NCBI GenBank assembly: GCA_900175165.2
Contig: FWWN02000670.1
Coordinates: 125,511 to 189,510 of the forward strand
DNA from: Rhizomucor pusillus
Taxonomy: Eukaryota; Mucoromycota; Mucoromycetes; Mucorales; Lichtheimiaceae
Length of the DNA: 64,000 bases
Direction: 5' to 3'
The notes beneath the pieces are model-generated. The model was not told the DNA's origin and ran no database searches. It saw only the letters and a list, made by a program, of their open reading frames with translations. Positions 59,155 to 64,000 of this stretch are shown here, piece after piece. The position numbers and the translations under genes are program-made. Every line of letters starts with the position of its first letter. The stretch's first letter is position 1.

Positions 59155-60491
59155 ATGTCCTCTGCCGCCGTAATTGATGACAACACCAACAACAATGCAC
59201 CAGGTCCTGCCAAATCCTGGCGAGGCTTCTCTACCACTGGCACCAACTACATCAAAGCCGATTTCCCGGACAAGATCACTGGACCGTCTGTGTGGGATGG
59301 CAAGGAGCTCGAAAAGCAACCCCAGAAATGGATCTACTATGTTACCGAGGAGGATATTGCCGACATTGACCGTGCACTCCAGCATTTCAAGAGCCTCAAC
59401 TTGGAATTGGTACTTTCTATATGCATATTTTATTGAAATCAATCACACTGATCCTTTCTAATGTTAGACTGAAATCAAACCGGAGAACTTTCCCTTGACA
59501 ACGTTCAAAAAGGTCATTGATGACCAAAAGCGCAACTTGTTCGACGGTCTCGGGTTTGGCCTTGTTCGTGGTTTCCCTATCCAAAAGTATGAACGCAAAG
59601 ATCAGGCGGCCATCTTTATGGGCATTGGATCGTATATCGGTATGTTGTACTGATGCTTATATGTAAACGAAAATGCATTGGTAATTGACATTAATTATAT
59701 ATAGGACATCGCAAAGCACAAAACGCAAAGGGACATGTATTGGGTCATGTCAAGGACTTAACCTATGGTTCGACCACCAAGAGTCTGTACAATGCCGAAG
59801 AACCCACAACGCGTATTTACGCAACACGTAAGGCGCAGCCTTTCCACGTCGATGGCACCGATGTAGTTGCGCTTCTCTGCCTTCAAGAAGGATACGAAGG
59901 CGGTCTATCCTCTGTTATTTCATCGCACACAGTCTACAACCGACTTCGAGAAGAACGCCCGGACATTGTCGAGCTCATGAAACAGCCTTGGCTTTGGGAC
60001 AAGTAAGTTTTTCATATATGCTGTTGCTGCTGCTACTGCAGGTCGGTGCATCTTTGTGCTGACAAGATCTATCTTTTAGGAAAAACGAACATGGTCCGGA
60101 TGAAAAGCCATACTTGGAAGCCTCGCCGCTGCTTTACTACAAGGATCGCTTGTTTACATTCTGGGGCCCACACTTTTTCGAAACAATTACACGGTTCCCA
60201 GGCCTGACACTCGAGCCTGAGAAAGCTGAGGCTATGAAGTACATTCAAGAACTGTGTGAACGCGAAGCACTCAACATGAACCTCCAAGTCGGTGATATCC
60301 AATTTGTTCAGAATTACCAGATTTTGCATGCTCGCACTGCTTACACGGATAAACCGGAAAAGACCCGTCATCTGCTTCGCTTGTGGTTGCTGGTCAACGC
60401 CAAAGAAGTAGGATGGGAGATCCCATTCACAAAAGGCGATTTCAACTATGAATTCGCTGCGCACACTACTGTACCTTTGGAAGCTGAATAA
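59155..60491 (+). CDS. TauD/TfdA-family Fe(II)/2-oxoglutarate dioxygenase
   Basis: Exons 59155-59409, 59468-59639, 59705-60002, 60080-60491; 378 residues. The facial triad is visible: H-x-D in FHVDGTDVV, and the distal His in ILHARTAY; the 2-oxoglutarate-binding Arg lies in HLLRLWLL. Other landmarks: GFGLVRGFP, FMGIGSYIG and GEEGG-like EGYEGG. Family members use 2OG and O2 to release sulfite from taurine or other sulfonates, or hydroxylate other small acids; fungal members are often annotated as taurine catabolism enzymes. Substrate cannot be read. It converges with cyanase, 299 bp between stops, and has a clear TATA box. Confidence 0.87.
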
Positions 60492-60790
60492 ACATTGTAC
60501 CATATTTACACTTAAAATACAGTATATGCTAGTCCTTTATTTTGCGTGCGTAGCACTTTGTAGATGTGAAAATACATTGCTTTTCATGGACCGTGCCCCA
60601 ACGGATCTTGTACTCGAGAAATCTGACGGTCTATTTACATCCTCACTTGCAAGCGCATAGCAATTATCTTCCATGAAAGCCATGTATCCAGCTAGAGCAA
60701 CGTTGATGCTTTGAAATCTTGCTCATACACGGTGTTTATTCAACCAAGAGTTTCTCTTTACATCGGATGATCGGGTGGAGTCTGCATGAA

Positions 60791-61583
60791 TTACCATTTT
60801 CGGTAAGGCAGGAATTTGCCATCCAGGGTAATCTTTACACGATCACCCTTTGGATCTTCGACCTAGAAAGGCAATATTAAACTGAACGGCCATACCACAA
60901 AGTTTGTCCATAAATTTCCCATACCTTGTCTACCTGCGCAGTAAAGTCAATGGCCGACATGATACCATCACCAAACTATACAAACAAAATAATGTTTAAG
61001 CGCACCTTTCGATGATGCAAATGCGAGGCAATATTACCTTTTCATGAATGATGGCTTTCAAGGGATAGCCGTATACTTGGAGCATTTCATAAAGACGATA
61101 GAGAACAGGATCGGTGGGCGGAACGGACATCAAACTATGTATGGCGAACGCGATGAGCGCTACCGGGATCCTGCCTGAACATTGTGCATAAACTTACCCT
61201 CCACGGTCAGGATAAAAGTGCTCGCCGAGATCATCCTTGAGATGACTAACGGGGAGGTTCAACACTGCAGAAAGCTTCTCAATCTCTTCATCGCTTGGTT
61301 TGGCCTGGACACAAGTGTGTGTGTGAGTACATTGACACTTTTCGTTCCAGCTTGCCAGTAGTCGGCTCTCACCTGTCCGTAAAATATCGAAGCAACGTAA
61401 ACCTCATTCCTTCCTATCTTCTTGCCAATAGCCTCAAAGCTGAGACCGTGTTCGGTTTAGTTCAACGATCGTCACACGCGATCTCCTCCCATCATACCTT
61501 AGTTTTCTTTCAGCTTTGGCTTTGAACATGCGAGAGTGAAGTGCTGATAGCTTCGGATGGTGCGACTTTAAGATTGTTAACAT
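60791..61583 (-). CDS. cyanate hydratase (cyanase)
   Basis: Exons (minus) 61583-61498, 61439-61373, 61304-61198, 61134-61038, 60975-60925, 60862-60791; 159 residues, normal length. The N-terminal helical part has [20 protein letters not shown] and [19 protein letters not shown]; the C-terminal catalytic part has [36 protein letters not shown] and [18 protein letters not shown]. Catalytic Arg and Glu (YRLYE) and Ser (MSAID) are all present. Cyanase converts cyanate plus bicarbonate to ammonia and CO2 as a decamer. An in-frame TAG lies upstream of the chosen ATG. Convergent with the TauD-type gene. Confidence 0.93.
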
Positions 61584-62999
61584 TGGTATGGAATCATCAT
61601 TTGGCTAGTACGTGTACTTACACTCATTATGCTTACAGTGTGGTTGGTGGAAACGCACCCCAGCCTGACACTCGCCAACAATGCCGTAAACATGTTTTAA
61701 TGACCGACTACTCAGCGCCTTCTTCCCTCTGCGACCTGATCGCTTACTGCACTGCGTAGCTACCGCAGGTTCCACCTCTGATGATAGTAACAGATACCAT
61801 TCAAGGCTGGTTCTTCAACTTCACTAGGCAAACTTGAAAGATAACGGAGGAAAATACGACAGAAATTAAGGATTGTCTATAAATATACGACTGCAAACTG
61901 AGTCCCCTGGCTTCCACTTGATTTGATATCACTGCAGGCAAAGAAACGCCAACATTTAATTCGATAACCCGTATTCGGCAGCCTCAAGCAGTATTATAAG
62001 TCAATTCCCTTCCGGCCGTTATCTAACATGCTTGCTACTGGGAGTATCTCCATTGACTGTACTGCTAGAAAGTTTTACCGATTTCTGGTGATTGATTCTG
62101 TGGATGGAAGCGAAGAAGGTTTGCGCTTGCTTACATCTGCACAGGAAGTCGAGGATTGATTAAGACCGGATTCGACTGGTTTTCAAAGTTGCAAATGATC
62201 CGTCTTTCCAGATCTTAATAAGACAGCTACATACCATTCCAGAGGATGCGAGTGGTATGTAGCCGCTTTGTGCACAGACACAGTCGAGTGTAACTTTTGC
62301 CTGAACCGCTAGGGCCATCAATGTGAATTCCTATTATCCGCACAAGTACTCGGTTCAATCGTATTGGTGATAGTTGGTAAGCATTCGCTTGATCAGCATT
62401 TAGATTGTTGACTCCATTTAGCTCACGCGATAGATATCAACACGTAATTTCGCTGTAGCCTTATTCATAGATTTGTAAGCGATCAGATAGCAGAAATGAA
62501 GGACTGCATGTGGCCTGCTACAAGTTACGCCGCGTTTAACTGCATGGTGAGGCTTGTAGACGAGGGATTCAATTGCATAGAGAGGATAATAAGCTTATCG
62601 GGACGGACATCCGTTGGAATTTTTACCCCACGCGATTAGCATGAAAAGATAGTTATCAGATTTTACATTTTAAGTCATCACATGAGATTTAGAAACCTTC
62701 TTTTGCATATTATTCTTATCGGATTAATTGCAGAGTGTGCTGTTGGATCGTGTGTATACATGTATTGCGTGTGTGCAGGGGGTATGCAATAATAGGGAGA
62801 GATATTTCTGTTTAAACAGGGAAGAAAGAGAAAAAGAAACAAAGAAAGGGAACAAAAATATATTTAGAGACACAATGCGGCAACATTCAGAAGTAGGAGT
62901 GATGATGGTGAGTTTAGTAGCCGCACATTGGAGAATGTAGAGTGGCGGATGGAGTGATGATGATGTTGTTCTTGTTGTTGTTGCTCCTCCACTACAACT
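61584..62999. other. 1.4-kb intergenic, no recognisable gene
   Basis: Apart from a short hairpin (listed) and a purine-rich patch near 62795-62860, I see nothing functional. Short frames carry no domain. Confidence 0.5.
62226..62263. repeat. 11-bp perfect inverted repeat (hairpin)
   Basis: GCTACATACCA (62226-62236) and TGGTATGTAGC (62253-62263) are exact complements; as RNA the stem extends by U-G, U-A and C-G pairs with a 10-nt loop. Not at an obvious gene end. Confidence 0.6.
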
Positions 63000-63999
63000 T
63001 TACCATCTGAGCCGCTCGGCTTTGGACCCCTCGAAACTGTGGGTCATTGCACCTCGATAAAGCTCCTTGATGATCTTGCCTTGCTCAATTGTTTCTTCAA
63101 TGATAGCCCTGCAGTGGCAAGAATTGACCCGCCCGTACCAGACGCCAGTCTTGCCTTGATTGATGTAACAAATGACGTTTCCTGCAAACTTGTGACCTGA
63201 TGCATAATATATCAATTCAAACTGAGCGGACAAATCGTCGAGTGTTTCATGATCGATCCTTACCTCCTATGTGACTGACCATGAATACCGCACACTGATC
63301 TTCCGTGAGATCCTTTTCACGCAAGACATTGTCGAATTCAGCGCCCAGGATAGGTGCAGTGACACCGCAGCGTTTATCGCGTTTCTTGTGCGAGCAAATG
63401 AGGATGAGGTTGTCGTACGGGTTTTTTTGAGCCTTCATTTCCTCGCTGCTGTGGCCGTTCGCAGCTGCTGCGTTTCCATTCTCACCAGATTTCGCGTTCG
63501 ATTCCTCATTTAGATTCGGTAATGGTTTGTTAATATAAGTGTCAAAGAAGTCCTGAGCGCGGTCAGGCGACACGTTGGAAACAATGATGTTGTCAGGTAA
63601 CACAATCACGTCGTATCCATCAGATAACGTCGTATACTGGTTGATCATGGATGTGTTGGTAATCACGCATCGCCACCCCAGTTTTTGGCGTTCTTTATCG
63701 AGAATCTCGGACAATGCAGCTGCTAAACTGCCTTTCTCTTCGTCAATGTGGGAAGTCCAATCGCTTTTGCCTGTCGCAATCAAGATATGACGTCCGTATG
63801 GTTTAGTTGATCCAAGCAGCGGCGAAGTCATATCAAAGTTCAAATACGAAGGGTACTTTTCGTGGTCGTCGCAAGGTGCAGGACAGGAGGAGCAGGCGTC
63901 CTCGACGAGCAGATCGCAGGGTGGAATCTGGTCCTCATCAACCTGAGGACCCATGCTGCCTCCAAGGACTGCTGAGCCAATTCTCTTCAAGAGCGAGCT
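63000..63999 (-). CDS. sucrase/ferredoxin-like protein (thioredoxin-fold 2Fe-2S), 5' end uncertain
   Basis: Exons (minus) up to 63999-63264 and 63196-63000. The first in-window ATG is 63954 (MGPQVDEDQIPP; 295 residues), but the frame stays open to the window edge with a plausible leader (LLKRIGSAVLGGS), so the true start may lie outside. Suc_Fer-like features: CDLLVEDACSSCPAPCDDH, GRHILIATGKSDWTSHI, LILICSHKKRDKRCGVTAPIL, SHIGGHKFAGNVICYI and GVWYGRVNSCHCRAII. The C-x8-C and H-x3-H/C patterns fit the AIM32/Apd1 group, which binds a 2Fe-2S cluster with His and Cys ligands and acts in redox tolerance. A Ser/Gly/Asn-rich insert sits at about residue 165. Confidence 0.82.
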
Positions 64000-64000
64000 C

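Overview
The window is eukaryotic and fungal. It is a compact, intron-rich segment (I modelled about 95 short introns, mostly 47-90 nt with GT or GC donors and AG acceptors) carrying 28 protein-coding loci on both strands, pyrimidine-rich 5' leaders and AATAAA-type 3' ends. Genes for ORC5, SF3A1, LSm4, RPB11, CIAO1, NSA1, Vts1, MTHFR and ERF4, together with a FAR1-type transcription factor, a DDRGK1-like protein and a fungal GH8 glycosidase, suggest an early-diverging fungus, most likely Mucoromycota (Mucorales). That placement is inference from gene content, not from a search.

Layout. 1-20.4 kb is dense: ERF4, ORC5, DDRGK1-like, an ANKRD54-like ankyrin protein (-), phospholipase B, an alpha-arrestin, ecdysoneless/SGT1 (-), a broken RidA gene (-), a COPI-associated membrane protein (-), an amino-acid transporter, CIAO1 (-) and a SCOC-like coiled-coil protein. 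20.4-31.4 kb is looser: a FAR1-domain regulator, a three-finger C2H2 regulator, a proline/histidine-rich hypothetical (-) and NSA1. 31.5-36.9 kb holds a peroxisomal enoyl-CoA hydratase, an assembly gap, a decayed Fanzor/TnpB-like mobile element and the SAM-domain RNA-binding protein Vts1. 36.95-38.6 kb has no convincing gene but carries strongly foldable sequence, including a telomerase-template-like 12-mer and a separate RNA-like unit ending at oligo-T tracts. 38.6-47.8 kb holds GH8, SF3A1, SCP2, RPB11 (-), LSm4 and an OPT transporter (-). 47.8-52.2 kb is gene-poor with a perfect 24-bp inverted repeat. 52.2-64 kb holds MTHFR, an AYR1-like reductase (-), a four-CBS protein, a TauD-type dioxygenase, cyanase (-) and a sucrase/ferredoxin-like protein (-, cut by the window end).

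Most genes are unrelated housekeeping functions, arranged in tight tandem, convergent (down to 19 bp between stops) or divergent pairs. The only neighbours with a plausible common theme are the TauD-type dioxygenase and cyanase (scavenging of sulfonate sulfur and cyanate nitrogen).

Most notable: eight reading-frame-supported GC-AG introns, six of them in the first 15 kb; the non-coding structured region at 37.3-38.1 kb; the Fanzor-like remnant; a DDRGK1-like protein lacking the DDRGK motif; and a RidA gene with a stop and a frameshift. Exon coordinates were derived by hand from reading frame, splice motifs and remembered family sequences. No alignment was run.
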